A model generated the notes under the pieces. It worked only from the letters and a program-made list of their open reading frames with translations. It was not told the origin of the DNA and did not search any database. 64,000 nucleotides of DNA from contig UQMB01000002.1 of assembly GCA_900541925.1 (NCBI GenBank), positions 62,001 through 126,000 on the forward strand, read 5' to 3'. The position numbers and the translations under genes are program-made. This document shows positions 49,896-58,808 of this stretch, piece by piece. The stretch comes from an uncultured Bacteroidales bacterium. GTDB lineage: Bacteria > Bacteroidota > Bacteroidia > Bacteroidales > UBA932. How positions within the stretch are numbered: position 1 is the first letter of the stretch; each line of letters starts with the position of its first letter.

Positions 49896-50949
49896 ATTTC
49901 TTTTTTATCTTCTCCATGATGTGAGAGAAAGCCTGGCTTCTCTTCTCATCCTTGCGGAGCGAAAGCCTCTCGGCTATCTCCCTGTTGAGCTGCGGGAAGC
50001 GCTCGAAGAGATTATCCACCAGCTGCTTGATATACGGCTCCTTGTGACGGTCGCGCTTGTCGGCGTACATCTCGTTGAAGCAGACGAGGATAGCCGTCTC
50101 CTCCACATCCGAGAACTCGTCGTTGACGGCGGTGCCGCACATCTTCATCGTCGGAGAGATGTTCATGTACGAATTGACAAGAGGAGGAATGCCGCAGCCG
50201 AGTTTGCGCACGGCATCCTTGAGATTCCGGTAATCAGTCTTGAAATCATCATCGCGCAGAATCAGGTCCAGAATACGCCCGTCCAGCTGAGGCATCACCG
50301 GATGATACGGACGGACGAGGTTCTCATCGTCCCCGAAATGCTTCCAGAGGAAATGCAGGATCAGGTCGCGGCAGGAGCGGTCATATGACGGGTACATCGT
50401 CATCTTCCCGAAGAAGTAGATGATGTTGGAATGCTGCATCATCACGGACGCGATGCCGTCCCAGAGATTGTCCAGGGCATATATGGCCTTGGCTCCGGCC
50501 TTCGAGCTCTGGTATGCAGGAGTCACGAACGAGCGTCCCAGCTCAATCACATGCGGGAGGTAGTCACGGATGAACTTGTCCGAAAAATGGAACATGTGGG
50601 AAGTGGCGAGATTCGGCTGTCCGTTCTCCTTCAGGGTCACATCCGGACCGAGGATATACCTGTATCCGCCTATGATCGCCTCCGCAGACGGGTCCCAGAT
50701 GACAATCTGCCGGTAAGGGCTGTCCATGGTGTCGAACTCGTCAAGGTCAAGTGAGAGGCCGGAACTGCCCCCGGCCTGCCGGAACGACTCCTCACGCAGG
50801 CGGCCCACTTCGCGCAGCACATTGGGAGAATCGTCGCCGTCGATGACATAGATCTCGTTGCCCGCCTTGTTGGTGTCGCAAAGCTTCTTGTCAGGTGTGA
50901 GTTCTGCCTTGAGCAGGCTGACGCTCACGGGGTCAATGATCTTCTCCAT
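49894..50949 (-). CDS. glsB: Glycine lipid N-acyltransferase (GlsB-like)
   Basis: A 351-residue GNAT-fold N-acyltransferase of the OlsB/hemolysin type. The N-terminal region has YVIDGDDSPNVLREVGRLREESFRQAGG and SLDLDEFDTMDSPYRQIVIWD, then AIIGGYRYILG, the segments shared with ornithine-lipid OlsB. In Bacteroides the pair GlsB and GlsA makes glycine lipids; here it follows an acyltransferase gene with a 4-bp gap, the same pairing. It would add a 3-hydroxy fatty acid to glycine. The C-terminal 150 residues extend beyond the GNAT core. Its stop meets the 3' end of rnpB. Confidence 0.82.
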   Translation of the reverse strand: MEKIIDPVSVSLLKAELTPDKKLCDTNKAGNEIYVIDGDDSPNVLREVGRLREESFRQAGGSSGLSLDLDEFDTMDSPYRQIVIWDPSAEAIIGGYRYILGPDVTLKENGQPNLATSHMFHFSDKFIRDYLPHVIELGRSFVTPAYQSSKAGAKAIYALDNLWDGIASVMMQHSNIIYFFGKMTMYPSYDRSCRDLILHFLWKHFGDDENLVRPYHPVMPQLDGRILDLILRDDDFKTDYRNLKDAVRKLGCGIPPLVNSYMNISPTMKMCGTAVNDEFSDVEETAILVCFNEMYADKRDRHKEPYIKQLVDNLFERFPQLNREIAERLSLRKDEKRSQAFSHIMEKIKKK

Positions 50950-50953
50950 ATTC

Positions 50954-51760
50954 TCAATGCAATTGATAAACCTTTTCCCTCATATACGCCGCCCACTGGA
51001 GAGGCGTCCTGCTGCCGTCGAAGGTCTCGGCCGGCACCGGTTTCCCGAAAATCACCTTGAAATGCGCGTTGCGCGCCCGGTACATCTCGTCCGGGAGATA
51101 GAGCATCGCGAAGTTGAACTTCAGCTTCAGGAACTTGCAGAGATTCGCGACCCGATAGAAACGCCCCGAATTCTCACCGACGAAGCGGACCGGCACCACC
51201 GCACGGGAGGTAGCCTTGCTCTTGGTGATGAATGTCTTGGTCCACGGAAGATCCTGTACCTTGCCGTCAATCCTGCGGGAACATATCCCGGCCGGGAAAA
51301 TCAGGATCTGGTCCCCGGAACGGAAGGCGGCGTCCAGCATGGCGGGCAGATTCCGCGCGAGCGCGCCCGTCTTGTTGACCGGGAGGAAGAGCGGCTCCAG
51401 CGGCTTGATATACATCAGGAAGTCGTTGACAGGCATCTTCACATCACCGAACCTGCGTCCGATGACAGAGCAGAGCGCCAGGCCGTCAACCCCTCCGAGC
51501 GGATGGTTGGAAGCGAAGGTGTAGAGTGTCCCGTCAGCGGGCACGTTCTCAAGCCCCTCCACCTCAAGGGTGACATTCATGCTCCGGAGGGTGTGCTCAC
51601 AGAACTCCACCCCCTCGGAGTCATCGGAGAGGATTGAATTCAGGAAGTCCTGATGAATGAACTTCTTGAGCCGGTTGACGACGAAACGGGGTATCTTCTT
51701 GCCCTTGAATTTCATCGCCACGACCTTGTCAAGGTCTATCAAGCGGTCATTGTCGGTCAT
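50954..51760 (-). CDS. glsA: Glycine lipid O-acyltransferase (GlsA-like)
   Basis: A 268-residue 1-acyl-glycerol-phosphate acyltransferase (PlsC-like) protein. The acceptor site is SNHPLGGVDG with the HxxxxxD spacing seen in GlsA/OlsA proteins of Bacteroidetes, followed by FPAGICSRRIDGKVQDLPW. It would add the second fatty acid to the lipid made by GlsB. The ATG at 51760 is chosen because a TATATTTG promoter box lies just upstream and the rimO gene ends there; the frame is open further back into rimO. Start, promoter and 4-bp gap to glsB make these two a compact operon. Confidence 0.82.
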   Translation of the reverse strand: MTDNDRLIDLDKVVAMKFKGKKIPRFVVNRLKKFIHQDFLNSILSDDSEGVEFCEHTLRSMNVTLEVEGLENVPADGTLYTFASNHPLGGVDGLALCSVIGRRFGDVKMPVNDFLMYIKPLEPLFLPVNKTGALARNLPAMLDAAFRSGDQILIFPAGICSRRIDGKVQDLPWTKTFITKSKATSRAVVPVRFVGENSGRFYRVANLCKFLKLKFNFAMLYLPDEMYRARNAHFKVIFGKPVPAETFDGSRTPLQWAAYMREKVYQLH

Positions 51761-51781
51761 AAAAGGTGTTTCAGTACAACG

Positions 51782-51789
51782 CAAATATA
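51782..51789 (-). promoter_or_regulatory. -7 promoter box of glsA-glsB
   Basis: TATATTTG on the minus strand, 22 bp upstream of the glsA ATG, in the short gap between rimO and glsA. It allows transcription independent of rimO. Confidence 0.6.
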
Positions 51790-51797
51790 ACAAGAAA

Positions 51798-53093
51798 TCA
51801 GAGAATCCGCTCTGCTTCCAGGTCATATTCTTCGGCTCCGGTGATCTTGACGGTGATGAATTCACCCACCGGCACGGAAGCGCCCCTCACAAGGATCTCC
51901 CCGTCGACATCCGGGCTTTCGTACTGGCTGCGGCACACGAGAGTGCCGTCCGGCATCACCTCGTCCACGAGAACACGCTCCACAGAGCCTATCCGTGACT
52001 GGTTGTAGCTGTAAGAAATGTCGCTCTGGAGGGACATGAGCCTGTCGAGGCGGCTCTGCTTCTCCTCCTGCGGCACGTCATCCTTGAAATGGTCGGCATC
52101 GTAAGTGCCCTCCTCCTCGGAGTAGGTGAAGGCGCCGAGGCGCTCGAAACGGGCTTCGCGCACGAACTCGAGCAACTCGGAGAACTGCTCCTCCGTCTCT
52201 CCGGGATGTCCGACTATCATGGTGGTCCGGAGCACCACCCCGGGCACGCGGCTGCGCAGCCGTGAGATGAGCTCCCGCGTCCAGGCCCCGTCCACATTGC
52301 GGTGCATCCTGTCCAGCACCCCGTCTGAGATGTGCTGCAACGGGATGTCCAGATACTTGCACACCTTCGGGTTGTCGGCCATCTGCTCAAGCACGTCCTC
52401 CGGGAAATCGGCCGGATACGAATAGTGGATCCGGATCCACTCTATGCCGTCGATCTCCGAAAGCCTGCCTATCAGTTCGGCAAGGGCCCTCCGGCGATAG
52501 AGGTCAAGCCCGTAGTATGTCGTGTCCTGAGCTATGAGAATCAGCTCCTTGACTCCCCCTTCGGCAAGCATGCGGGCCTCCCCTACAAGCTCCTCCATCG
52601 GCACGGAGCGGTGCGCCCCGCGGATGAACGGTATGGCGCAATACGAGCACCTCCTGTCGCAGCCCTCCGAGATTTTCAGATAGGCATAACCCTTGCCGGG
52701 AGCAAGCCGGCGCGGCGCAGAACTGCCCGGCTCCACCCCGAGATGGCGCAGCACAGGGGCGATCTCCCTCGCTCCGAACCACGCGTCAACTTCTGGAATC
52801 TCCTCCTTGAGCTCAGCCCCGTAACGCTGCGAGAGGCAGCCGAAGACAATCACCGCGGCGGCCTCTCCCCTGCTCTTGGCGGCTACAGCCTCAAGTACCG
52901 CATTGACGGACTCTTCTTTGGCATCGCCGATAAAGCCGCAGGTGTTGACGAGCAGACAGTCGACCGGGCCGTCCCCGACAATCTCGAATTCCTCGGGAGG
53001 CAACTGCGCGAGCAGATGCTCCGTATCTACCGTGTTTTTGGAACAGCCGAGGGTGACAGCCCTAAGCCGCTTCCTCTGCGCCCTGCTGCTCAT
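51798..53093 (-). CDS. rimO: Ribosomal protein S12 methylthiotransferase
   Basis: A 431-residue radical-SAM enzyme that adds a methylthio group to an Asp of ribosomal protein S12. The N-terminal [4Fe-4S] domain shows GCSKNTVDTE with further Cys in NTCGFIGDAKEES and FGCLSQRY. The radical-SAM cluster is SEGCDRRCSYCAIPFIRG (CxxxCxxC). The C-terminal TRAM domain follows VDEVMPDGTLVCRSQYESPD. The EGCDRRCSYCAIP form and lack of a MiaB-type tail identify RimO. It overlaps the DUF5606 gene by 32 bp at its start. Confidence 0.93.
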   Translation of the reverse strand: MSSRAQRKRLRAVTLGCSKNTVDTEHLLAQLPPEEFEIVGDGPVDCLLVNTCGFIGDAKEESVNAVLEAVAAKSRGEAAAVIVFGCLSQRYGAELKEEIPEVDAWFGAREIAPVLRHLGVEPGSSAPRRLAPGKGYAYLKISEGCDRRCSYCAIPFIRGAHRSVPMEELVGEARMLAEGGVKELILIAQDTTYYGLDLYRRRALAELIGRLSEIDGIEWIRIHYSYPADFPEDVLEQMADNPKVCKYLDIPLQHISDGVLDRMHRNVDGAWTRELISRLRSRVPGVVLRTTMIVGHPGETEEQFSELLEFVREARFERLGAFTYSEEEGTYDADHFKDDVPQEEKQSRLDRLMSLQSDISYSYNQSRIGSVERVLVDEVMPDGTLVCRSQYESPDVDGEILVRGASVPVGEFITVKITGAEEYDLEAERIL

Positions 53094-53490
53094 CTTCCTT
53101 CACGAAATCAAGAGAAGCGTACTTCACGATCTGGTCATACCAGTCAAGCACCTTGCGCATGTGCGAAAGATAGAAGCGGTCTGCGTCATAGTTCGGCACG
53201 GCCTTCTTGAAGAGAGCGGTCACCTCCGCCTCCGGCGCCTTGGGTGACGGGGCCGGAGCATCTCCAAGAGCGTCCTTGACGGCGTGGAAGACCTCGGCGA
53301 GCTTCATCTCGCCTTCGCTTGTGTAGATGGCGATGTCAGCGAGGGAAGTGATGCGGCTTGACGCCCCGAAACTCGTCCTCTTCCTGTCGGAGAGGCTCTC
53401 GGCGATGGCGCCGTTGCGGGCCGGAGCCACATATTCAAAAAGTCCGTGCTGTCCTGCGACAGCCAATATCTTGCTCAAATCAGTCTGCAT
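53062..53490 (-). CDS. DUF5606 protein
   Basis: A 142-residue small protein that starts MQTDLSKILAVAGQHGLFEY, typical of DUF5606 in Bacteroidetes. Function unknown. Residues about 10-80 form a compact SH3-like beta fold in the family; the rest (LSHMRKVLDWYDQIVKYAS) is helical. It overlaps coaE by 16 bp at its start and rimO by 32 bp at its end, so it sits in the middle of one operon from coaE to rimO. The Ala/Glu tail (QQGAEEAA) is probably disordered. Confidence 0.85.
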   Translation of the reverse strand: MQTDLSKILAVAGQHGLFEYVAPARNGAIAESLSDRKRTSFGASSRITSLADIAIYTSEGEMKLAEVFHAVKDALGDAPAPSPKAPEAEVTALFKKAVPNYDADRFYLSHMRKVLDWYDQIVKYASLDFVKEDEQQGAEEAA

Positions 53491-53999
53491 AATAACTTGT
53501 CTGTTTTTAAATGTAAATCTTCTATACTTGAATTGTTCTCTATCTCATAGTCCACGCGGGACAGGTCAAAGGTCTGCAAAGCGCCGCGCAAGGCGGCGGC
53601 GGGATTCCTCCCCTCCCTCAACAGATGGCCGGCGGTCACAAGGAGCACCTTGTCGTACAGCCCGTCGAACTGGGGTTTGTCCATAGCGATGGCGGACTCG
53701 ACGAACAGCAGTCTCGAAGACTGCCCGGCCTTCCACTTCACTATGTCCTCCGCCACCAGAGGATAGACGATGCTCTCAAGCCTGGCCCGGCGGCCCGCGT
53801 CAGTGAATATGACGCCGATGTCTTTCCATTCTATCTCCAAGGCCTCCTCGATTCGGGCCTTCAAGCCCGGAACGGAGGCATACAGGGCCTTAGTGCGTGA
53901 ATCACAATCATATACGGGCCAGCCGAGCGAGGCGAGATACCTGCACAGCTCCGACTTTCCGCTGCCTATGGGCCCGGTGACAAGGACGGTGGTCGTCAT
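53475..53999 (-). CDS. coaE: Dephospho-CoA kinase
   Basis: A 174-residue P-loop kinase that phosphorylates the 3'-hydroxyl of dephospho-CoA, the last step of CoA synthesis. Walker A GPIGSGKSELCRYLASLG begins at residue 9, the DCDSRTKALY segment gives the catalytic Asp, and the lid/adenine segment is ESIVYPLV. It is shorter than E. coli CoaE (206 residues) because the C-terminal helices are reduced. Its start overlaps the stop of the YbbR gene by 4 bp. Both lie in the coaE-DUF5606-rimO operon. Confidence 0.88.
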   Translation of the reverse strand: MTTTVLVTGPIGSGKSELCRYLASLGWPVYDCDSRTKALYASVPGLKARIEEALEIEWKDIGVIFTDAGRRARLESIVYPLVAEDIVKWKAGQSSRLLFVESAIAMDKPQFDGLYDKVLLVTAGHLLREGRNPAAALRGALQTFDLSRVDYEIENNSSIEDLHLKTDKLLCRLI

Positions 54000-54931
54000 T
54001 GTGCGGAAGCCCTTACGATGCAGTCAAACGCCTCCGGCGACATCTTCCAGGATATCACCGCAGAAGAAAGCCCTTCCGCCTTCGGGATGCAGCGTCCTGT
54101 GATGGAACCGGCGAAATCATCGTAATCCACATAGAACACAGCCTTCTCCGACGGGTCGGATCCGGCCGGGAAAACCATCCTGAAGACAACCTCAGCCATG
54201 GACGGCAACACGACCAGTTCCTGGCCTCGCGGCACGTTCCGCGTTTGTATCTCCACCTCGACGCTCTTCTCCACATAGCGGGACACCTCCATCGAATAGA
54301 CGACTTCCGTGTCGGAAAGCCTCACGCCCGAAGGGACTTCAAGCTTGACCGTCCCGTGGACGCTTGACCTGAGCCCCCAGAGGTCTATCGGCCTCGTCAG
54401 GATGTAGTCGATGCTCTCGAGTCTGGAAGGCTCCCCGTACACCAGCACGGAGTCAGGAGTCACGCTCATCGGGTGGAGCGGCATATACTGCGGCTCGAAA
54501 GTCAGGGCCTGTACCTTGCGGACAGGGACTTTCCGGTACCCCACCTCCTGGAAGACGAACCTCGGGGCCTCGGAGACGAACGACTCCACGGAGACCCCGT
54601 CACCGAATATGGAGGAGACGTATTTATAAAGATTGGATACAGGTATCATGAACAGGTTGTCCCCCTCCTGCCGGAAATCCGCGGCGTCGAACACGACGCG
54701 CCCCGGACGGCGGTGGCGGCGCGAGAGCTTGGCCTGCCGGAAACCGGTAGCCTTGACCTGAGCCGTTATCGTCGCGTCGGAAGATGACACGCCGGCATGG
54801 CCGGGCAGATTGCTTTCAGCCACAACCGGCATGCTGACTATGTTCACATACGTCTGGGACAGATTGTGAATAAGCCAGATGCCGGCTGAGAACAGAAGGC
54901 ATAGCAGAAGCTGTACCCAATGGCTCTTCAC
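53996..54931 (-). CDS. YbbR/CdaR-like membrane protein
   Basis: A 311-residue protein with one N-terminal transmembrane helix (WVQLLLCLLFSAGIWLIHNLSQ) and YbbR-like beta domains outside. The motifs are SMPVVAESNL in the first repeat, VRKVQALTFEPQYMPLHPMSVTPD in the second and VYGEPSRLESIDYILTRPIDL in the third. In Firmicutes YbbR/CdaR controls the diadenylate cyclase CdaA; no cdaA is in this window, so the role here is open. It lies 6 bp from yajC and overlaps coaE, and is part of the same minus-strand operon from nusB. Confidence 0.85.
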   Translation of the reverse strand: MKSHWVQLLLCLLFSAGIWLIHNLSQTYVNIVSMPVVAESNLPGHAGVSSSDATITAQVKATGFRQAKLSRRHRRPGRVVFDAADFRQEGDNLFMIPVSNLYKYVSSIFGDGVSVESFVSEAPRFVFQEVGYRKVPVRKVQALTFEPQYMPLHPMSVTPDSVLVYGEPSRLESIDYILTRPIDLWGLRSSVHGTVKLEVPSGVRLSDTEVVYSMEVSRYVEKSVEVEIQTRNVPRGQELVVLPSMAEVVFRMVFPAGSDPSEKAVFYVDYDDFAGSITGRCIPKAEGLSSAVISWKMSPEAFDCIVRASAQ

Positions 54932-54937
54932 TGCTGA

Positions 54938-55276
54938 CTACTTCTTCTGCTGAGGCTGGGCCGGAGCCTGGTCTGACATATCCTTCTGGATGGAGGACTT
55001 GTCCACGCGGAGCTTGACCTCGCCGTCAACCTTCATGAGCACGGTGCGCTCGTCAAGGTCGGCCACGACGCCGTAGATGCCGCCTGCGGTCACCACCTTG
55101 TCCCCCTTCTTCAGGGAGCGGCGCATCTCCTCAAGAGCCTTCTGCTGCTTGCGCTGAGGGCGGATCATGAAGAACCACATCACCACGAAGATCAGGATAA
55201 GCATTATCCACATGCTCGCAGAACCTGCCGCAGAGCTTGCTGCCGGTGCGGCAGTCTGTAAAACGGTTGAAATCAT
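54938..55276 (-). CDS. yajC: Sec translocase subunit YajC
   Basis: A 112-residue inner-membrane protein that accompanies SecDF. It has one transmembrane helix (SMWIMLILIFVVMWFFMIRPQRK), immediately followed by the family-defining RPQRKQQK motif and GDKVVTAGGIYGVVADLDE. The tail (DQAPAQPQQKK) is probably flexible. It lies between nusB (13-bp gap) and the YbbR gene (6-bp gap), a common Bacteroidetes order. Confidence 0.94.
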   Translation of the reverse strand: MISTVLQTAAPAASSAAGSASMWIMLILIFVVMWFFMIRPQRKQQKALEEMRRSLKKGDKVVTAGGIYGVVADLDERTVLMKVDGEVKLRVDKSSIQKDMSDQAPAQPQQKK

Positions 55277-55289
55277 TTTAATCTAATTG

Positions 55290-56219
55290 TTAGTGTTTAT
55301 TTATCAGTTTATCCAGCAGGCCGTTGACAAAACCGCTGCTGTCCGGCGTGCTGTAGTATTTGGAAATCTCCACATACTCGTTGATTATTATCCTCACCGG
55401 CGTCTGCGGGAAGGCTTCGGCCTCCGCCTCGCCGCACACGATGAGGGCAAGGTCTGTCAGACAGAGACGGTCGCGGTTCCACTTCGGCGTCAACTCGGCC
55501 ACACTGGCGGAGAAGCGCTCGAACCCGGCATAGGCCGTCCTGAAAAGCGACAGGGAGAACTGGCGGTCGTCCGAATAGTTCTCCTTGCCGGAAAGCGAAC
55601 TCTGGTAGAGCGGCGGCAGGTTCCACCTGTCCCCGTCACCGAGGCTGCGTACGGAGCGGCAGCACCAGCTCAGCGCATAGCCGAGATCGTCGTTCCAGTA
55701 GATGGACATCTCTTCGAGGATGTCGCAGAGGTCAGGGTTGTCCTCGAACTCCCGCTCGAATATCTTCACCCACAGCTTGGCGTCCTCCTTGAGGCCGCTT
55801 TCGTGGCTGTCGAGATAATCCTTGAAATACTTGCGCTCACGGATGCTCTCGTACAGGCGGCGGATAAGCACGTCGTGCTGCGCCCAGGAGAGTTTCTTCT
55901 TCGAGATGAGTTTCACGAAATCCGGGTCGCCCGCAAGCAGAGGGGCGATATGGTTGTTGACGAACTTCAGATTGGGGTTGAGCTCCTCTTCCGTGGGGTT
56001 GAACTTCGCCCTCGCGGCCTCAATGCGGGACCTGGCCTCATCGGTGAGAGGGCCGACGACAGAGAGGAGAAACAGATACAGGTCTCTGGTCGACTCGCAG
56101 GCAAGTCCGAGAGTGGCCTCGGCCTCCTTGAGGGTCATACCGGGATTTTCCGCGTAACTGTATATGGTCTTGAATACCTTTGTACGGAGAATTCTTCGGT
56201 TGAGCATACTTTCAAACAA
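55290..56219 (-). CDS. nusB: Transcription antitermination protein NusB (long form)
   Basis: A 309-residue NusB. The first 25 residues (LNRRILRTKVFKTIYSYAEN) and the C-terminal part from about 190 (SLFRTAYAGFERFSA... PQTPVRIIINEYVEISKYYS) are the all-helical NusB fold. The middle 130 residues are an insertion that makes the Bacteroidetes form more than twice the length of E. coli NusB (139 residues). NusB with NusE binds boxA of rRNA operons. It heads the minus-strand operon nusB-yajC-YbbR-coaE. A TATCTTTG promoter box (56231-56238) lies 12 bp upstream. Confidence 0.92.
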   Translation of the reverse strand: MFESMLNRRILRTKVFKTIYSYAENPGMTLKEAEATLGLACESTRDLYLFLLSVVGPLTDEARSRIEAARAKFNPTEEELNPNLKFVNNHIAPLLAGDPDFVKLISKKKLSWAQHDVLIRRLYESIRERKYFKDYLDSHESGLKEDAKLWVKIFEREFEDNPDLCDILEEMSIYWNDDLGYALSWCCRSVRSLGDGDRWNLPPLYQSSLSGKENYSDDRQFSLSLFRTAYAGFERFSASVAELTPKWNRDRLCLTDLALIVCGEAEAEAFPQTPVRIIINEYVEISKYYSTPDSSGFVNGLLDKLINKH

Positions 56220-56230
56220 AAATTAACGTA

Positions 56231-56238
56231 CAAAGATA
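56231..56238 (-). promoter_or_regulatory. -7 promoter box of nusB operon
   Basis: TATCTTTG on the minus strand, 12 bp before the nusB ATG. The transcription start would be only a few bases from the start codon. Confidence 0.6.
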
Positions 56239-56260
56239 GCAAGTAATCCATAAATTGTTC

Positions 56261-56268
56261 TAATTTTG
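56261..56268 (+). promoter_or_regulatory. -7 promoter box of DUF3276 gene
   Basis: TAATTTTG fits TANNTTTG and lies 27 bp before the ATG at 56295. Together with the nusB box it makes a compact divergent promoter pair. Confidence 0.55.
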
Positions 56269-56294
56269 CAAAGCTAAAACAATAAAAAGTTGTT

Positions 56295-56639
56295 ATGTAC
56301 AGAGATGATTATGATCGGTCCAGGTTTGACAGCCGCGACGGAGAGGATGTTTTCTCCAAGCCCGTCAGGGCGGGGAAACGTACATACTTTTTTGACGTGA
56401 AGTCCACTAAGGGCAACAAGGACTACTACCTTACGATAACGGAAAGCAAGCGCAGGACCAACTCCGACGGGAGCTACACCTACGACAAGCATAAGATTTT
56501 CCTCTACAAGGAGGACTTCGAGAAATTCGCTGAAGGGCTGGGCGACGTGATCGCCTACATCAAGGACAACTGCTTCCACGGCGAGATTCCTCAGAGGAGC
56601 GCGGAAGACGGCTCAGATTTCGAATTCGAAGATCTTTAA
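56295..56639 (+). CDS. DUF3276 (PUR-alpha-like) nucleic-acid-binding protein
   Basis: A 114-residue protein with the PUR-domain pattern DVFSKPVRAGKRTYFFDVKSTKGN and KDYYLTITESKRR, then HKIFLYKEDFEKFAEGLGDVI. Proteins of this family (including Borrelia BpuR-type) bind single-stranded DNA or RNA. The acidic tail is likely flexible. Its TAA overlaps the amidohydrolase ATG by 1 bp. It is divergent from nusB over 75 bp. Confidence 0.88.
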   Translation: MYRDDYDRSRFDSRDGEDVFSKPVRAGKRTYFFDVKSTKGNKDYYLTITESKRRTNSDGSYTYDKHKIFLYKEDFEKFAEGLGDVIAYIKDNCFHGEIPQRSAEDGSDFEFEDL

Positions 56640-57919
56640 TGGGCGCCATTCTTCTCAAGGACATCACCTTAGAGGGCTCAAGGAAAGACATACTGATACG
56701 CAAGGGTCTGATATCCAAGATTGAGCCTTCCGGCTCGTGTGCCGACTGGGATCTGGCCGGAGACATCGAGATAATGGACTGTTCCGGCAAGGTCGCGATA
56801 CCGGGATTCGTGAACATGCACACGCACTCCCCCATGTCCCTGATGAGGGGCATCGGGGAGGACATGTTGTTCCCGGAATGGCTCGACACCATCTGGAAGG
56901 CGGAGGAGAACCTCGACGCGGAGTACATCTATTGGGCGACCAAGGTCTCCTGCATAGAGATGATCCGCACGGGGACCACGACCTTCAACGACCAGTACTG
57001 GTTCTTCGACTCCTCGGTACGGGCAGCCACGGACATGGGGCTCCGCATCGCCACCGGCTATGACATAATGGACAAGGGCGACCCGGAGGAATCCGAGAGG
57101 CAGAAAGCCCACTGCGAAGCCAAGAGCGCGCCTTTCCTGTCCGGCGACACCCCGGGACTCATCTACGAGATCGCATTCCACGCCATCTACTCGGTGCGCG
57201 AGGAGATGATGCTCTGGGCTTCGGACTATGCCGAAAAACACGGGCTCAACCTCCACATACACCTCAGCGAGACGCGCAAAGAAGTCGAAGACTGCAAGGC
57301 CGCCCACGGAGGTCTCACCCCGGTGGAATATCTCGACAGGCTGGGCATTCTCTCGCCGCGTGTCATCGCCGCGCACACCCTCTGGGTGACGCCGCACGAC
57401 ATCGAGATACTCGCCGCGAGGGGGGTGCACTGCGTACACAACATCAACTCCAACGCCAAGCTCGCATCAGGCTTCCGCTTCCTCTACAATGAGATGAGAG
57501 ACGCGGGCGTCAACCTGTGCATCGGCACGGACGGCTGCGCATCGTCCAACAACCTCGACATGCTGGAGGCCATGAAGAACAGCGCCATCTTCCAGAAAGC
57601 CTGGAGAGAAGACCCGTCCGCCCTCCCGCTGACCGAGCTCATGGACATGGCTACCATCAACGGGGCCAAGGCGCTCAAGTTCAACGGCGGCAGGATAGAA
57701 GAAGGTGCCGCCGCAGACATCAGCATCATCGACACGGACAACACATTCTTCCTCTCCGACGGGAGTTTCCTCGCGAACCTCATCTATTCGGCGCATTCCG
57801 ACTGCATCGACTCTGTCATCTGCAACGGGCGCTTCCTCATGAGACACAGGGAGATAGACGGGGAGAAAGAGATACTGGCACAAGCCCGCAAGGTACTTTC
57901 AAGAATAAACAAAAGTTAG
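56639..57919 (+). CDS. mtaD: Amidohydrolase, MTA/SAH deaminase type
   Basis: A 426-residue metal-dependent amidohydrolase (TIM barrel). The metal site begins with VNMHTHSPMSLMRG (HxH), then HLSETRKEVEDC, HTLWVTPHDIEIL and GTDGCASSNNLDMLEAM with the catalytic Asp. The length and CNGRFLM-type end fit the 5'-methylthioadenosine/S-adenosylhomocysteine deaminase group. It acts on a nucleoside base; exact substrate is not certain. The 3-bp gap to purine nucleoside phosphorylase suggests a purine-salvage pair. It overlaps the DUF3276 stop. Confidence 0.85.
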   Translation: MGAILLKDITLEGSRKDILIRKGLISKIEPSGSCADWDLAGDIEIMDCSGKVAIPGFVNMHTHSPMSLMRGIGEDMLFPEWLDTIWKAEENLDAEYIYWATKVSCIEMIRTGTTTFNDQYWFFDSSVRAATDMGLRIATGYDIMDKGDPEESERQKAHCEAKSAPFLSGDTPGLIYEIAFHAIYSVREEMMLWASDYAEKHGLNLHIHLSETRKEVEDCKAAHGGLTPVEYLDRLGILSPRVIAAHTLWVTPHDIEILAARGVHCVHNINSNAKLASGFRFLYNEMRDAGVNLCIGTDGCASSNNLDMLEAMKNSAIFQKAWREDPSALPLTELMDMATINGAKALKFNGGRIEEGAAADISIIDTDNTFFLSDGSFLANLIYSAHSDCIDSVICNGRFLMRHREIDGEKEILAQARKVLSRINKS

Positions 57920-57922
57920 CAT

Positions 57923-58750
57923 ATGGACGACAGACTCAAAAGAATCCACGATGCCGCCGACCACATAAGCTCAGTTATCGGTGGCCGAATCCCGGAATTC
58001 GGGATCGTGCTCGGAAGCGGGCTCGGAAGGCTCGCCGACAGAATCGGAGACCGGACGGTCATCCCTTACCGTGAAATCCCGGGATTCCCCGTATCGACAG
58101 CCGTCGGGCACAAGGGGAACTTCATTTTCGGAGAACTCGGAGGCAAGCAGGTCATAGCCATGCAAGGCCGCTTCCACTACTACGAGGGTTACCCTATGGA
58201 CCTCGTTACCATAGGAATACGGGTGATGAAGACGCTGGGCGTCAAGTATCTTTTCGTCTCCAACGCCGCCGGGGCCTGCAACCCTGACTACAAGGTCGGA
58301 GACCTGGTCATCATACGGGACCACATCAACCTGATGCCGAATCCGCTGATCGGCCCGAACCTCGACGAGTTCGGCCCGAGGTTCCCGGACATGACATGCG
58401 CCTACGACCTCAAGCTGCAGGCGCTCGCGGAGAGCATCTGCAACGAGATGGACATCCCTGTCAAGAAGGGGGTCTATTTCGGCAGCACGGGACCTACCTA
58501 CGAGACGCCGGCGGAAGTGCGCTTCTACCACTCGGTAGGCGCTGACCTGGTCGGAATGTCCACCATACCGGAGGTGATAGTGGCACGTCACTCGGGGATC
58601 AAGGTCTTCGGGATGTCAGTCGTCACCAACAAGTCCAACTTCCTCAATGTGGAGAAGAACTTCAACGATGGAGACGATGTCGTCAAACAGGCCGACCTCG
58701 CGGCAGAACGGATGTCAGACCTGTTCACAAGGATGATATCCTCAATCTGA
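57923..58750 (+). CDS. Purine nucleoside phosphorylase
   Basis: A 275-residue PNP of the trimeric PNP/MTAP class. It splits inosine and guanosine with phosphate. The phosphate-binding GIVLGSGLGRLADRI, the base-binding SNAAGACNPDYKVGDLV and QGRFHYYEGYPMDL loops, the GSTGPTYETPAEVRF segment and the GMSTIPEVIVARH helix are present. It ends 20 bp before a strong hairpin terminator. The neighbouring amidohydrolase deaminates adenine-type nucleosides, which would feed inosine-type substrate to this enzyme. Confidence 0.93.
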   Translation: MDDRLKRIHDAADHISSVIGGRIPEFGIVLGSGLGRLADRIGDRTVIPYREIPGFPVSTAVGHKGNFIFGELGGKQVIAMQGRFHYYEGYPMDLVTIGIRVMKTLGVKYLFVSNAAGACNPDYKVGDLVIIRDHINLMPNPLIGPNLDEFGPRFPDMTCAYDLKLQALAESICNEMDIPVKKGVYFGSTGPTYETPAEVRFYHSVGADLVGMSTIPEVIVARHSGIKVFGMSVVTNKSNFLNVEKNFNDGDDVVKQADLAAERMSDLFTRMISSI

Positions 58751-58768
58751 CGACTTCCCTATAATGAT

Positions 58769-58806
58769 TAAGCCGGCCCCGCATCGCTTGCAGGGCCGGC
58801 TTTTTA
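58769..58806 (+). terminator. Terminator of the purine-salvage operon
   Basis: AGCCGGCCC (58771-58779) and GGGCCGGCT (58793-58801), with a 13-nt loop, are followed by TTTTTAT. A classic intrinsic terminator for the plus-strand genes, 20 bp after the PNP stop. Confidence 0.85.
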
Positions 58807-58808
58807 TA